64,000 nt of DNA, taken from positions 196,465 through 260,464 of the forward strand of contig CM057149.1 in assembly GCA_029964075.1 (NCBI GenBank). Reading direction: 5' to 3'. The notes under the pieces are model-generated. The model was not told where the DNA came from and did not search any database. It was given only the letters and a program-made list of their open reading frames with translations. This document shows, piece by piece, positions 25,501-40,500 of this stretch; position 1 is the first letter of the stretch, and each line of letters starts with the position of its first letter. This DNA is from Patiria pectinifera (Eukaryota > Echinodermata > Asteroidea > Valvatida > Asterinidae). A program made the translations under genes and the position numbers.

Positions 25501-28500
25501 GAGCTGCAGTCATGCACTGCTTCACACCGGTATAGTATGGTGGCCCTGAAGGGACATAACGGATATAACATGTCGTGAATTTCTTTTGTGACGTCGTAAA
25601 TTTATTCACTACTTGAATTTCGTGAATTTAGTTAAAGATGCCGTGAATATTTTTGCAACATCGTGAAGATTTTTGTGACCGGTCGTGAATTTATTCACGA
25701 CCAGTCGCGAATGATTTTTGCGACATTGTAAAGGTTTTTGCAACAAGTCGTTAAAAACGGTCGCAAATATTTTTGCAACGTTGTGAATATATTTTGCGAC
25801 GTCGTGAATGAATTCACGACTAGTCCCGAAATTTGGCGCAAATATTTTTGAAGTAGCTTGGGGTGTATGAGAGAAGGGCAATAGAAGGCGCTTTTTCCGA
25901 TGATAAGCGCAGCACTTCAGGTGAAGGAGGATTAAGACATGTAAGACTAATAATAGTAATAGAGTCAGACTACTTCCATGCTCAGTGCTATCCAGCTATA
26001 GTTTATGCGTAGTCTGGTTCCCTGGCCCCAGACCAAAAGATTCTGACTATTTCTGATGAACCAGACTACGTTGAGCGTCGCGCTGGGCAATTTTATACCT
26101 GCATGGCTATCCCAATATTCTCGACATCGCAAAATTATTCCCGACGTTGCAAAAATATTCTCGACATCACGAAAATATTCGCGACTAGTGAAGAAATTCA
26201 CGACTACTCTCAAAATATTCACGAAGTCGCAAAAATATTTGCGACCGGTTGGGAATTAAATTCACAACTAGTCGTAAAAATATTCACAACGTCGCAATTG
26301 CGCAAAAATATTCACAACGTCGCGACCGGTCATGAATATATTAACGACTAGTCGCAAAAATATTCACGATATCACGAAAATATTCATGACAGTGAAGAAA
26401 TTCACTACTAGTTGCACAATTTCACGACGTCGCAAAAATATTCGCGACCGGTCTTGAATAACTTCACGACTAGTTGCAAAAATATTCGCAACATCGCAAA
26501 ATTATCCACAAATGATTCTTTCCATTGCATTATTGTTTTATATAACACCTAACTAAATCCTTGTCTTCCGATTGGTTTACTTGTAAACTGGTTCTTGCAT
26601 CAATGTTCCACTTTTTTCAGATGGCAATAACTGGGGGTTCACTTCCAATATCTATTTGTTCAAGTTAAAACTGTTTGACAAGTTCAGAACTATCTTATTA
26701 TATTCAATTTATCTCAGTTTAAAACTATTCCACAACTAAGCTCATAACTTTCATATCCAACTTATGTAAATCACAACTGTTCTCGACAAGTTCAGAAATA
26801 TCATATTCAAATTTGCTGATCGTTTGGCAGCATATTATATGTGCTTCTTTGTGTTAGCAGCGTCAGCATCACCTACGAGTTCCAATATTTCGTCTTCTGT
26901 TAAAAAAACAAACGAAGATTCTCGTGTATCATCTGCCATTTTGCCATTTCGTGAATCAGATTCATGTTTATACAGCACCACCACTGGCAGTGGCGAAACC
27001 GTGCAATGGAAGTTCTACTCACCGTGGAATAGAACTTCTATTTTATGGAGTGACTGCACCACTGTGCGTTGGCACAAATAATTCAAGGACGTGTGATCAA
27101 CGATCCATCAATCAGATGACAGGGAGTTATTTAGGTGGTGTATGAAACACAAATATTGACTGCTTTAACTCATGTAGTAAAACTAGCCTACCTCAGTGAT
27201 CCATAGAGCATTCCATGCCAAGGGAAAATGGAATGCTCCATGGATCACTGAGGTAGGCTAGTTTTACTATACCACAAGTTAAAGCAGTCAATATTTATGC
27301 ATGTGTCCTTGGGTAGGATACGTTATTGTCTTTGGAAGTTGTTGGTAAATGATTATTTACTAACCTTGGATTGCAATCAGATTGTTTTTTATAAAAAATT
27401 CTTACGATCCTGGAAAAAGGCCATGAGCTTAGAAAAACAAGGCATTTACAGAGTAAAAAGGATGCTTATGTTGTTATAGTTTGTTTGTCTCATTCTCAGA
27501 AAGTGAAAACATTTTAAGAATTGTCTAATGAAATTTCCTTGTAATGCAGATAATAAGAGACAACTATATGTACATGTACATGTACGTGTACATTAGGTCT
27601 GTTATCACTACCAGTGTACTCTATAGTGGACCATCATTGGACATGAGACATACAGGAACTGCTAGTCACCTACTTTGTACATGCATGAAATGAATGCTGT
27701 TTGCTGCCCTCTGTTGATGGCATCTCCCCCAATATTATTTTTATACCAATTCACAAAATAAGCCAAATTCTGCAGACCACAATGAAAAGTACTGTCAATA
27801 AAAGTAATGGTCAATATCCAAATGTAGGTTATGTGTACTTACCCCTTAATGGTTCACACAACATGAGAATTTGAGAAGCTGCAGTCTTGTATTACACTGT
27901 CAATTTCGAGCTGGTGATCAAAAAGAAATTGTTGCAAAAAGTAGATAATCGTGCATGAAACTGTATGCATTTGAATCCAAGAGGAAAGGGCATAATTCAT
28001 GGACTACATGTACATCCTCTCTCTCCCCCCCCCCCCCCCGAAACACACACATCCTTTTTGATAACTCCACTGAGCTTTCACTGTACGCCTACCAACGGTA
28101 GAAATTAAATCTTTGGAAATTACTAGAAAAAAAAGAGTATTGATAGCACATGTTTCCTGCCAATTATTTTTTTATATATGACACTCTGATATTTGTATTT
28201 TTGTAGATTTAAAAAGAATAAAACGATCAACAAAATTATACAAAAGAATTTTTACTTTCAAATTTGGTAAGGTACTTTTGCTCTAAAGGTTCACATAGGT
28301 TGGTGACCCTTCAAGTTTTATTTTGTAGAATTCCAAAGATAAAGAGAGAATTGTTCTGCCTAGCTGTTCTGTTTGTTATCTCCAAAGGAAGCACAGTAGA
28401 CAAGTTCTGTGGTGTACGGCTTTCACAGAACCAGAATATTCAAATTGTTTTTGTGGGTTTGTTAAAAAAGTGTGCACCAAACCACAATGTGTTTTCCATG

Positions 28501-31500
28501 TGTTGTTAATTTCCTAATACTGCTTAAAACTGGGTCAAAATATCCAAAAGGAAACATTAATAACACATTGCTTTCTACGTGGCCAGAAATTAAAAATGAT
28601 AAGTTTCAGGAAATGTTCCTGCTTTATTGAGAAGGATTGGATTGTAAGGACTTTTGTCAGTGCCATTATTTAACCCCTTCATTAGATCTGATATTAGAAT
28701 GATGTTAATTGTTCTTTTTATTATTATTGTTACACCTGTTTATTAAGGAGACATTTTGTCATCATAAACTATACCTTATGGAGACACCAGACATTAGGGA
28801 CAAACTCAATGTCTCCGTTATGTCACAGCTCCTATTTAGAGGCAACATTTTACTGTCGCAAATATATCGATTGCTCGTGGTCTTAAACATAAATATACCA
28901 ACATTTGTGGGTGAAATTAAATAAGGTAAAATTAAAGTTGGAAAAAAAATGGTGCACATGTCTATAGGAATGACTCACAAGTGACCCATTATCAGTTATT
29001 CTTATTGTTATAACTTTTTTTTGGGGGGGGGTTCTGTTTTATTTTTAATGCATTGAAATGAGCTACAAGAAGTACATTTTCAAGCCGGCTATTAAGAACA
29101 CAAGACTTTCTTTATTCGGCCAATCCAAGATGTAAATTTCCTTTGGCCCAGAAAACCCATCTGGTTACAAACCGCATGCAAGTTGCCTCCAGACACGGTC
29201 TTAGCCATGCTATATATAATAATTACCCTCAACCAGCAGGGTATGGTTACAGCAGACCCACATTTCATCCACCACAGGTGAATTTAGGAGCCGCTTGAGA
29301 CACCAAGTTTAGCGGAACTGACTTTTTGAAACCACAAGTTCAACTGAGGTTGTGACCTGTGTTGCCGACTTTGAATTTATGATATTTCTCTCTCTCTCTC
29401 TGTTTTATTTCATTTATAATTTTAGCAAATGTGAATGCTGTGCCAAATATGCCAAATATTCACAAATTTGATCAAATACTCAAATGTCTGAATAACAATC
29501 TTCTGATTCAAATATTTGAAATATATGGGCAAAAGATAGAGAAGGACAAAGAGAAGATAAAGAAAAATATCTCTGATGTTATTTTAATCATATCAGTTAC
29601 GTGGTTTATTGTTTGTCAAATGCCACATGTATATGTACATGTTTGTCAACAGTCACTTCACATGCAGGAGCTGCTGATCAACGTGCTGTATTGTATAGCC
29701 CAGAAGTGATGTAAAGATCTGTCTTTATCCAGATCCAACCCCCCCCCCCCTCCCCCTTAAAAAAACTAGTCTAGAGTTTGCCACAAGACATGGAATTAAA
29801 AACAACATGCAAATGTAGCTTTACAATTTCTGAAACTTGTACATATACCGGGTAAGTGGAAAATATATGAAACTTTCTGAAAATCCAGATTTTCACTGTT
29901 TTCCTTCCAAAAATAAAATCATCTCAGCAATAGAACTGCACATGCCTGCCAAATTGGAGAAAGACTGGGTTTACTGAAATTGCAGTGCAACCCCAACGGC
30001 TAGCTGACCTACATTTGTGTCCAGGATAATATCTTGATCCTGATGGTTTATTGGTGATTCATTGGTGCACATTATGTTCATTAAGTCATTAGATATTATT
30101 GACTACATATCTCCCTGTGACCGTATATTAGCCCCCCCCCCCCCTTTCTTATATATGCCTGGGGGTAGGACATGTCAATAAGTTTTCATTGTTTCAAGGT
30201 TAATAACTTAATCCAGGGTGATTAGGTGGTTGCACATGTGGGTCACAACAGGTTATTAAGGAGATAATGTTAATACCGGTTAGTTAATTTGGCATCAGGA
30301 TGGGATGTTCTACAATAGTAGCCATAGGAAGTAATGAATCAACATAGATTCCTGCAACCCCCCCCCCCCACCAACAATGCAGTGTAATGGTAATGGAGTA
30401 TTGATGCTGCCTTACTAGACATAGGTGCGGGCCAGGACAGAACGGCATGGTGATGTCTGTTTGCATGTATACGTAAGGTTCCAATATCTTCATCTCAGTT
30501 GTTTTAATAATGAACAAAACAAATCTGCCTAATTTAAATTTAATGTAGTAGATTTCCTTAAAAGATAGGCTAATAATAAAACACAAAATAGTGAAGAAGT
30601 GCTTCTGATGGAAATTTCAAGATGCTATTCCCTTGTGCTAAACCCCTGTAGGAGCACTTCCACTGCCAGTGGCTGTAGAGTGCACTTGTGCCGAACAAGG
30701 GAAGGGCTTCATTAACACCGCTGATAGTTTTTTCCAAGTGGTATTATCCTAGATAATATGAATATTTTTCTTGCCATTATTTTTAGGATCTAGAGTACTC
30801 GTATCCTTGAGGTGAAAACAAAACGTATTTGTGGCAGAGCCAATTTTCTCTTGCAAATTAAATAGGAGGAGTTCTCCTTAGTAATTTCAGCATCAAGCAT
30901 TTTAGGTTAGGTAGGAACTTCACTTTCATAGTTGTGTATCCCCCTGTTTGTTTATTTAAGCCCTAGCTTACCCCTCTATTTCTGTCACATAATTTAAAAG
31001 TGGACTATATCAAATGAAGCTACCGCTATCCAAGAAGTAACTGACAAAAATATTGTTAAAAAGCATACTTGGTTCAAAGATAGCAAAATGGCACTAAACT
31101 CCCTGTGAAATTATTCTTTCTGGCATGCTGTCATTTTGAAGAAAACAAAAGCAGAGTACTTTCCAAAGATGTGTCTTTAGACGCATTTTTGAAAATTTCC
31201 ATTAGTAGTTCGTTTTTAATTTGGCAAAACAGTGCAAGCGTTGACACAACGCACAGCCGCACATGCACGCGCGGTTGCTATAATTTGTTGTTTTAGTCTG
31301 AGACATCGCATAGCTTCAATCAGCTTAATGAGAACGTGTCCCAGATGCTGATTTCAAGCGCAATTCAAAACATGACCTGGCTACTTTTGAATTGAAATCA
31401 AGATCCTAGAATATTGTTTTCTTGGAATATACAGCATTCGCTGAGCTAAAACTTCATCAGGTTTGTTGTTAAGCACCCATCTTTAGATTTTGAGCAATTT

Positions 31501-34500
31501 TGCTGTGAAAACAAATGTACAAATGACAAATGATATATTCACCTTTAAAGAAATTCATGTATTATTTAATTGCATTCATTCAATACAGCAGACCTGCACC
31601 CTCTAAAGTAAAGCGATGCGTCCTGCTCGGGTCCTGTTTGTCTGCCAGAGTTGAGTCATTTCATGTTTAGCCAAAGTGTACTTTAACTCTTTCGCTACGG
31701 AATTTAATTTACCAATTTTGTCCCGTTTGGACGTAATAAATCCCTGTAAATCCCGCCGTGTGTCGATGTGGACGCCGCCATCTTTAAATGTATCTCTGTA
31801 AACAAACTGCTCACAATAACCTGTAGCAGACCCCGGCGAGACAGAAAGAGTTAAGATCCATTATTTGACACTGTGTGGGTTTAAGGGGAGGTAAATTAGA
31901 TTCCTTTGGTTTCTTGACATACAGTTTTCAAGTTTTTAATATTTCAAGTTTTGGTTTTTGTTTGGTTTTGTTTTGTTTTTAAATACATTTGTTAGTTTTA
32001 TTCTGGTTCCAGTTCTTGCTTTGTTTATTTATTTATTTATTAGTCTTGAAGTTTTTAGTAAATACAGTGAAATCTCCATAAGTCAAACTCTGATAACTCA
32101 AAACAACTGTAAAGTCAACAAAAAATTGATTCCCTTCAGTAGTATAACAATGATAATATACAACCCTGCTTAACTCAAAATTCTGCTTACATGTAAGTCA
32201 AATTTTGAACCTGTTCCCTTGAGGTTTGACTTATCAAGATTTCAATTTAAGTCCCTTTTTGTCTTTTTGATTTGTGTCTAATGTATGTATTAATTCAGTT
32301 CCTCGCGACCTTTCCTTTCACAGATCGTGAGATTACAATTTAGGTTAGTTTGGTTAGTTTCCTATATGCAGGTTCCCCACTGTGTCATTTTCCAAATTAC
32401 ATGTTGAAGATGTATTGTACTGAATGGTTATTCTGATATTAAACTAATGTTGGTGTGTTTTCTTATTTGTTAATTAAACTCTTTCATTTATGTCATTGAA
32501 CCAGTAAATCAATTGAAGAAACATGCTACAACAGCTCTTCAAATGGTTAACGAGAATGTTTAGTTTTCAACAGATTCCCTTCCAGCTCTTGTACTTTATA
32601 GCAGGTTTTAAATGTATGAAAAGCCTGAATACATAAAACATGCTACTGCCAGACGAAATCAACTCACAGGGTATTCTGTGACGGGCTAGTCATTAACACC
32701 AGAGAAGTGTGGTCCCGCCCCCCTTAATTATTTGCCAAGTAGGCTTCTCAGTAATATCAATTGATAATGATAATGCAGTGATATTAGGTAGTCTTTCAGT
32801 TGAACTGAGCATTGCCTTTTCTCAATTTAAAAGTGTCATTATTTGGCCTTCAAACTGTCAGGTTATTCGCTTTATTGTACACCATGCAGAAAAAACCCAA
32901 TATGCAATAGCTGTAGTCAGTAGCTGTATTGCACGGTGATACCGCACCATAGTGAAAGTCACTTGCGGATGCTGTTTGTAGGATGCTCACCTTTCTTTTA
33001 TTAGCTGCATGATATTCCGGTGCTAGAAATGAAGAAACAAATGGTTTGGCCAAAGCTGAGGAAGTGTTCTTTGTCAAAGTGAGGATGGTGTTATACCATG
33101 TGTTGTGACTGGCACGATATTTGTTGATTGTTTTCCGGTCAGCATGTGGTGTTCAAGTTTGGTGGTTTTTGTTAATGAGGAAGCCAATCTTCTGCAATAG
33201 TTTAACTATACGAGGGTTAACCAATCGCCCTAGATTCTCTAAAGGTCAAGCTTGTTTTTTTCTGTGGATAGTGTAGTATAAGTTACTTGAGGTTTACGTT
33301 TACCACTGAGATCCAAGTGAGGGCGCTTTGATATGAACGACTATTAATTACATGAATCAAACTAAATCTTTGAGCACAAATGTCATACAATAGTTTATTG
33401 ACCACTTTGCCAAATGAACATAAAGTCAACAAAAAAGTCTCTGCCTTCTGGTCTGCACACGCATTGCTGTAGCCATGCGCGTCGGCAAAATAAAAAAAAA
33501 CAATGTAAAATGTCTCAAAACCACCAAACTCACTGATTTGACTGGAATCCCCCTGCTGCACAACTTCAGGTCACCTCAAGCTCCACCCTGAAGGATATTT
33601 TTGAGAGTTTTAAGGGGATCGAAGTGTCATGTGCAACATCAGCTGACATTTGAAGAAACAAAAGTAAGAGGGAAAAAACACCCTTCTGTTAAATCATCTT
33701 AATTCTAAGCATTTTGCAAGATGATTAGAAACTTCAAGAGCTGCACGGAGGAAGTTCACTTTTTCTGCACTATTCTTTGGTTCTAAAAAATGAATAAACA
33801 AATGGTTTGGTCAAATTGCAGGAAGCAAATTACCTTGTATTGAGGATGGTGTATATACCATGTGTTTTGACTGGCACGATAGCTGTTGATTTCTTTTCCT
33901 GGTCAGCAAACACACTTTAGCAGATGTTTGCAGCAGCTTTTACTGCTGACCATGAACTGCACTGTGGTCTAGCAGTATTGCCTGTCCAAGGCAGAAAATA
34001 TCTGGACCAAAATTAATCTTAAGTTTTTCAAAATCGAGGCTGCTGCAAGATTTTCTTTTGTTTTGTTTTTGACTTTTTCTAAAGAGGATAGGGAGGGGGA
34101 GTAAAGAAGACATATCATCTAAGTTTTGGCTTTATTTTGTGATCTTTACAATAATTCACAGGTTTGCTTTGAAAGATCAGTTTCACAGGGCTGCTTTGAA
34201 GGAGAATTCAATTCTGCACGTAAATTTAATCATTATTGAAGTGCATGGAGGAGGCTTATGTTATTGTGTACTCATGGTATTCAATTGTGATCTCAGGCTG
34301 GAAAATGGTTGTTTTTTGTTGGGAGGGATGGTGATTTTAGTCCATGCAGCACTCTATCGTTGTACAGTAGTATTATACCACAGTGGTTAGTCCTACATGC
34401 AGTAGATATCGGCACGGCTGATACTTGAAATCAGACTAGATTTTAATAGATTAATTGAGTAGCTATTAGGAAGCAGTATACATTACATTGGAATTAGGGT

Positions 34501-37500
34501 GGACACTGATCAAGGTAGAGGTAACTGTACATTAAATGTGCATGTCAATAAAGAGCTCTTCACGATCTGTTCTTTCCTGAAAGTTAAAATGATAATGTTA
34601 GATGCATGTACATGTGATACATTGTACATGTAGTTTCCTCTGTCATTATACATCACACCAAAGGTTTGCACTAATGTCGGCTTCTGAGATTTGAAAACTT
34701 TCTGCAACCAGTCGTAAAGGAATCGTGTATTAAAGAGCATTTGCGTTTCTCATTTCAGAAGAAAAAGACTTTGTATTCCTCTTTATATATTCAGTCATGA
34801 GACTCAAATAAAATCTCATTTGCATTTGAATGCCTGGGTGTAATTTCTGGTTCTCACTCATCTAAATGGCTTCAAAGCATTATTTTTTATTGTATTATTA
34901 TTTGATATTTTCTTTTGGATCACCTGATTTACCTAAGGACATGGTGCCTGAGGTCAGTGAAGAACCAGAGACCCAGCTAGTCATTGTGAACACGGCGCCT
35001 TCTACTGGTTTGATGCAGCCTGTGGGATCAGTGGATGATACGCAACTTGCTGCTGGTGTCTTCTCACTCTCAGGTAGGATATTATTTGCTTGAATTCTAA
35101 TTTCTAATAGATCAATAATAGGAGGAAACAAGGGGTTGGCTTGTGCCCTGTCCTAAATGAATGAAAAGTATGACTTTTTTCTTTCCTTTTTTTATTGGGG
35201 GAGGTGTCATTCAGTGAAGTACTTGGCATTTAACCCATCAGCAAGAGTATCCTGGTTCTGTGTCCTTGAGCAAGAGACTTTATCATAATAGTGCTTCTAA
35301 CTCTTCTTTTGTGCATCTATTGTCAGTTTGCACGCCGGTAGTTGTAATTGTCAAGACCAAGACAATATGTTTATACTGGTAATAGGTTGATCATGTATAA
35401 TTTCTGCTATAGCCTGAATTTAAATGATGGGTGTGCATTCTGGACCATTGACTATAAGCAACATATTGTAGGTGATTCTTTCGAGCAAGTTTACTGTTTC
35501 TGATTAAATAACCTTTCCCAGCATATCTTTCTGCTACGCTATACATGTAATAAATCTCTTTATAAAATCCCACTGAAATATAGGCAAGGTCTGTTGTTTT
35601 AATTGGAACACATACACACTGTACTTAACTGGGTCATTGGATCTGAGGTCAACCCAGATCCAGTGTGAATTGATTTCGTTTTGCTTAAAGAACACAATAG
35701 GCCTACCTGTTTTGTGATCCGTGAACAGAACTGTAAAACAGTGTTTGTGTTCAAAATTCTGTAACTTAAAAAGTACATAAGTGATTTGAATGATTCTTGT
35801 ACTAAAAGAAAGCTTATTAATTAGGCTTTCAATTCCTAGATTTTGAAAGTGCTACACGCAGAACTTCATTAAATATTTGGTCCTGCCATATGGGTTTCCC
35901 TTTTTTTTTGTACTCGCCCTGTATACAGAATGGTTGATGTGAAGCAGTCAAGTCTGGTGTGTTTTGTATTGTGCACCTTGAAGGCTTGTAATGGCTTTCA
36001 AAACGACCCTACTAAAACAAACCTTGCTGTTGTAGGGAATTAGCTTTATTTTTTTCTCATCTTTGTTAGCAAAGCTGTTGCTGTTGTGGTGAAATGAATT
36101 GTAGTCTTTAGCCTATTTGGTACTCTTCCCGAACAAAAGTCTAATAAAATACCAGTGGTTGTGTAGTTAATGTAGAAACAAAATATTTGCAACAGTATTG
36201 GTATTGGTGAAAGTGGTTTTTATGTGCAGGCCCTACCCAGCGTTAATGCTCCCTTCATCACACTTGTCCAGCTTTTAGGCAGTAAATCACCATTTATTAT
36301 CAATCCTTAGCACCAAAAGCCTTCTCAGAATAAGTATTGCCTTCAACACGTCTGTGGTGGGACTTGGATGGACACAGTAAAATGCAGAAACCCCCACAGG
36401 TGCTCAGAGGGAGACCAGAGATATTGCCACAGTTCTGGTTTGGGGGTTTTTTTGTCCTATTTTATTTGGTAGATTCCAGCTCTGGCTTGAAGTCATCATA
36501 CAAATCATTATTACCCTGACAGGGTTCTCAATAACCAGTAAAAAGACTGGGTCATTGCCGGTCACTGCAAGTTCACATAACCCACAGCCGTCTGCAAGAA
36601 GCCAGAATGGTTAGGAACTCTGTGGCATCAAACTCTAACCACTGGATGAATCTAGGCTTAGAGGAAATATTTGGTATCATTTTTTTATCTGGTATCTTAT
36701 CTTTAGTGTGGAAACAGTGACATAGCCTGAATTTTTTTCCGGTGGAAGGCCAAGGGAGGGTCTGGTATCCTGCAGAGAATATACATGTATCTACCATTCG
36801 CTAGCAGATCACATACATTTTGCTGTTGTTTGGAGCAATATTGCTTTCTTGTAGGGGACTGGGAGGTTGTGTGGGATATGTAACTCTCCCTGCCAACATC
36901 AATAAGTGAGAAAAAACAGTTTGTTGTGCACTTTGGGAGCAATTCAACTATTTAAGCAGTATTTTTGCTTACAAAACACTGGAATTGACCAAATTTGTGC
37001 ACGTAAAACCTACATACACATGTGCAAAACTTTCAGGTTGTATAACATGCTTATAAACCACTTAAAAAAAAATCTAATGAACGATTCACATGTGTTGAAT
37101 GTTGAATCAAGAAGCAATTCATTAACACCCTTGTCTGCTTTTCCTGTGTGAATTTAGGAAGCAACCATGTACTGTAGAGATCTATTCATACAACATTTTC
37201 CTGAATACAAAACAGTCTGCAAAATTGACACTTGCATTATTATTCTCTTAAAACATTTGAAACGGGGCAAGGGACTCTCGCAATGTATGGTCCACAGGGC
37301 TGTACTGATTTCTTTCTGATTTTGAGTGGGGGGGGGGCGCTAATAAGTTATTCATTACTTCAGATGTTATTTATAGGGACAATTTTGGCAATGTCTATGA
37401 GGAATATTCAACAAAACTTAATGATAACTCAAAATTCAGGGTATACTTGTATTCTATTTTGTGAACAATGATTTATTTATAAGCTGTGATCTGTCATACA

Positions 37501-40500
37501 TTTTTTGATTACTTATGATTACCATGGTATACTGATTTTGTAGATCTGCTTTTGAAGCTTACAGGTCTATACTGGTTGCCTAAGAGGACTGGCAATGTTC
37601 CAGTGAAGTGCGGTAGTCATTCAGTTAATCTAATGACTTCCGCTGTTGGATCAAGCGTGGGGATATCAGTTAATACCGCTCTTGATGGATTGTAGATTCT
37701 CAAGAGGAGGAGGGGGGATGACAGTATTCAAAGATAGGGCATAACTTGCAGAGAGTCTGTCTATTTTCAAGCTGGGAATTCTAGTCATGGTCCAGATGAC
37801 TCCCCCACATTTTCTAGTCATCACCCAGTGGAGTTCTTGTTAAGCAATTCTGGCCCAATTCTGACAAAATGGAAAGAATGTTCTGTTTTCCCATGAGATG
37901 AGGCCTGCGTGTGATCTTTGGTGTAATAACCAGGACATAATAATATCCGCGGGGTTAAAACACATTATCGCCTGACATGATATACTCCCATGATGGTAGA
38001 GGTGTATTGGGGAGTTGCATTATTGCGTGGGTTTGAATAAATTTTTTAATGGTGCTTCTGGTAACAGCTAGAGTGACACTTGAAATTGGCCAAGACAGAA
38101 TGACAGGAATTACATGTAGGTTTGCTGTTGCCTTTGCTACTGCTAATGACCTGTAACCCCAATCTTTCCAAACATGTTTTGAAAATTAAGGGGACGAGGT
38201 CTCTTTTATTTCCAACTTTTACCCCTTTTCAAAAGTGTTCCAAAACAATTGTTCTAGCTAAAAAAATATAGGCTCAACACAAGTGGTTTTTCTTGAACTT
38301 ACAAATAAATTTCAGTTTTTAAACTTTTGGCTGCAATATATGCCCCATGTTGTTTTTGTTTCTCAGGCCTAGTCTTCAGGAAGCTTCTGGATTTGAGACC
38401 AACAATAAGGCACTGTATTCTCTTGAATCACATGTACTGTTTACTTGCATAATTTGTCCCCTTTATGAAGGATATTTACTATTTTCCACTCATCCAGTTG
38501 ATACCGTTCAGTTCTGGTCATCACATATCCGTCATCTTACAGTCATGGAATAGGAAGTGGTGTTATCGCCAGTCTGCCGCCAAGTGATGCCATCCTCTCA
38601 TATGTAATTAGGCTGACACACTAGAAGTACATGTGGCCCAGCAGGCAGTGCAGGGTAGTTCTATACTGTATAGGGTACATATAGATCAACCCCTTAAACT
38701 TGTGTTTCTTCAGCAAATTTGTCCCACATTATGCATATCAATTATTGTGTTCCTTCCTCCATGGTCTCGCTGACTCCAGAAAATATGTCAGGTATTTCCT
38801 CCTCGTCACGAATTAGACTTCCAACTTTAAAATTATCATGTAGTTGAGTTCAGACTACGAGGACAGCATTGGTCATTTCATTCTGCCTTAACGGGGAAAC
38901 TTGCAAATTAACTAGGACACCAGCAGACATTGATGGTGCCACTATATCTGCTGGCCTGAGACAGGTGCATGGCTGCATGCCCACTTATTCCACCTGTCAA
39001 CATTTCAAGATCTATCATGCAGCAATAGAAAACCAATATGACATGTCAAGTGATGCATAGTGCCCCACTTCCTATCAGCATTATTATTTTACATTTATAC
39101 AGAGAATTTTCTTTCAGTTTGGTTCAGGCAATGCAGTGTCATGTGTGGTGTACCATATGAAAGCCAAGTTGTCCTTTTTCATCATTTAACCAACTTAATT
39201 TGCCGACCTACACTGCTGTTACTTTCGTTTTGAATCCCTTTGCTCCACCCAAAATAATGTTGATTTTGACTGTGGTCATTGAAGTGTCAAAGTTTTGTAA
39301 GCTGAATTATGTCGCCCTTTTATAGTATCTGTTGAGGTAAGAGCTCTTTTCATAACTGGACACTTATCATAAAAAGTGCAATCTGATCACTGCAATCTTT
39401 ACATCTATTGTTCAGCCAGGATCAAGGTTTGGTATTAGTGGATCCATTTTGGCAATTGATGAACTAATACCCTGGTCAAAGACCCCGCCGCATCATCGGC
39501 CAGAAACAGTCAACCCTTGACTATTGGGACAGGATGTCTGCTATTCTAATCACCCTGTACAGTGAGGATATTACATAATCTTGCTAGACCCTCAGACACC
39601 TCTTGATTCAATTAAATGATAATATCCGTTATCTCTGGACTGGCAATTATTTCTAGCCATGCATGCTGTGTTCAATGTTTTTTTACTGCTCCAACGAGAT
39701 TGCCTAGACTTCTACATGCTTAATGAAAATTTATATACAAAAATGGAACATGGACATTGGACCGCATTCAAAAGGCAAAATTCAAATCCCGGAAGGGCAT
39801 TATAGCTTTATGGTGTTAACTGCAACTCATCACAAGCATCATCTGTTGTGCATTAAAATGCACATAAACCGTGAAATTGGTTTCCATGTAGCCTGGGGTT
39901 TTTTTTTTTTATTTCCCACAAATGGTATTCAGAACCTTCCTCTTTCATTGTCTGAGAAATTACTGAGTAATTTGTCAAGTTGGTTAAGGGTACCCATCCC
40001 ATAATCTGGAGCCGGTTCCAGACATCAGCAGTCGGGTATCTGGTTCCAATGCACACTCCTAAATGTGAAGACTTTAAATGCTAAATGTAACATTTTGAGT
40101 TCAACGTTTTTAAGCTTCACCCGTTTAATGTCCATTGGATCCCAAGTCATGTGATCTATGGATGGATTCATAATCTCTTTCGAATCAACTTGAGAAAAGT
40201 CAGTCATAGCTGGGTTGTAATGAAGGGAAATTGGCTTAGTATATGACTTGATGCATCTTGAATTGGCACACCAGGATACCCTTCCTGTGACAGTCGTATC
40301 ATAATTTGCTGCAGGTCAGACAACTCTCAGTGACTAGGACCAACAACTAGTGCAGACATCCTAATAGACTCTATCCATGTCAGAATTTTTGAATATCAAT
40401 TAATCAACCAACTAATATCGATTAAAATCAATATATCAGATTGCCTTTCCTTTAAAACATGCATTTTATAAGCTCTGTCCAGGTGCACAAGTGGGTATTG

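Noticed and set aside
25560-26515. CRISPR-like array
   Set aside because: The units are adjacent degenerate palindromes without unique spacers, and the DNA is animal nuclear sequence.
34866-34937. Upstream extension of the exon k reading frame, starting with a Met and a hydrophobic stretch
   Set aside because: The stretch is the polypyrimidine tract and acceptor of the intron; the apparent signal peptide is chance.
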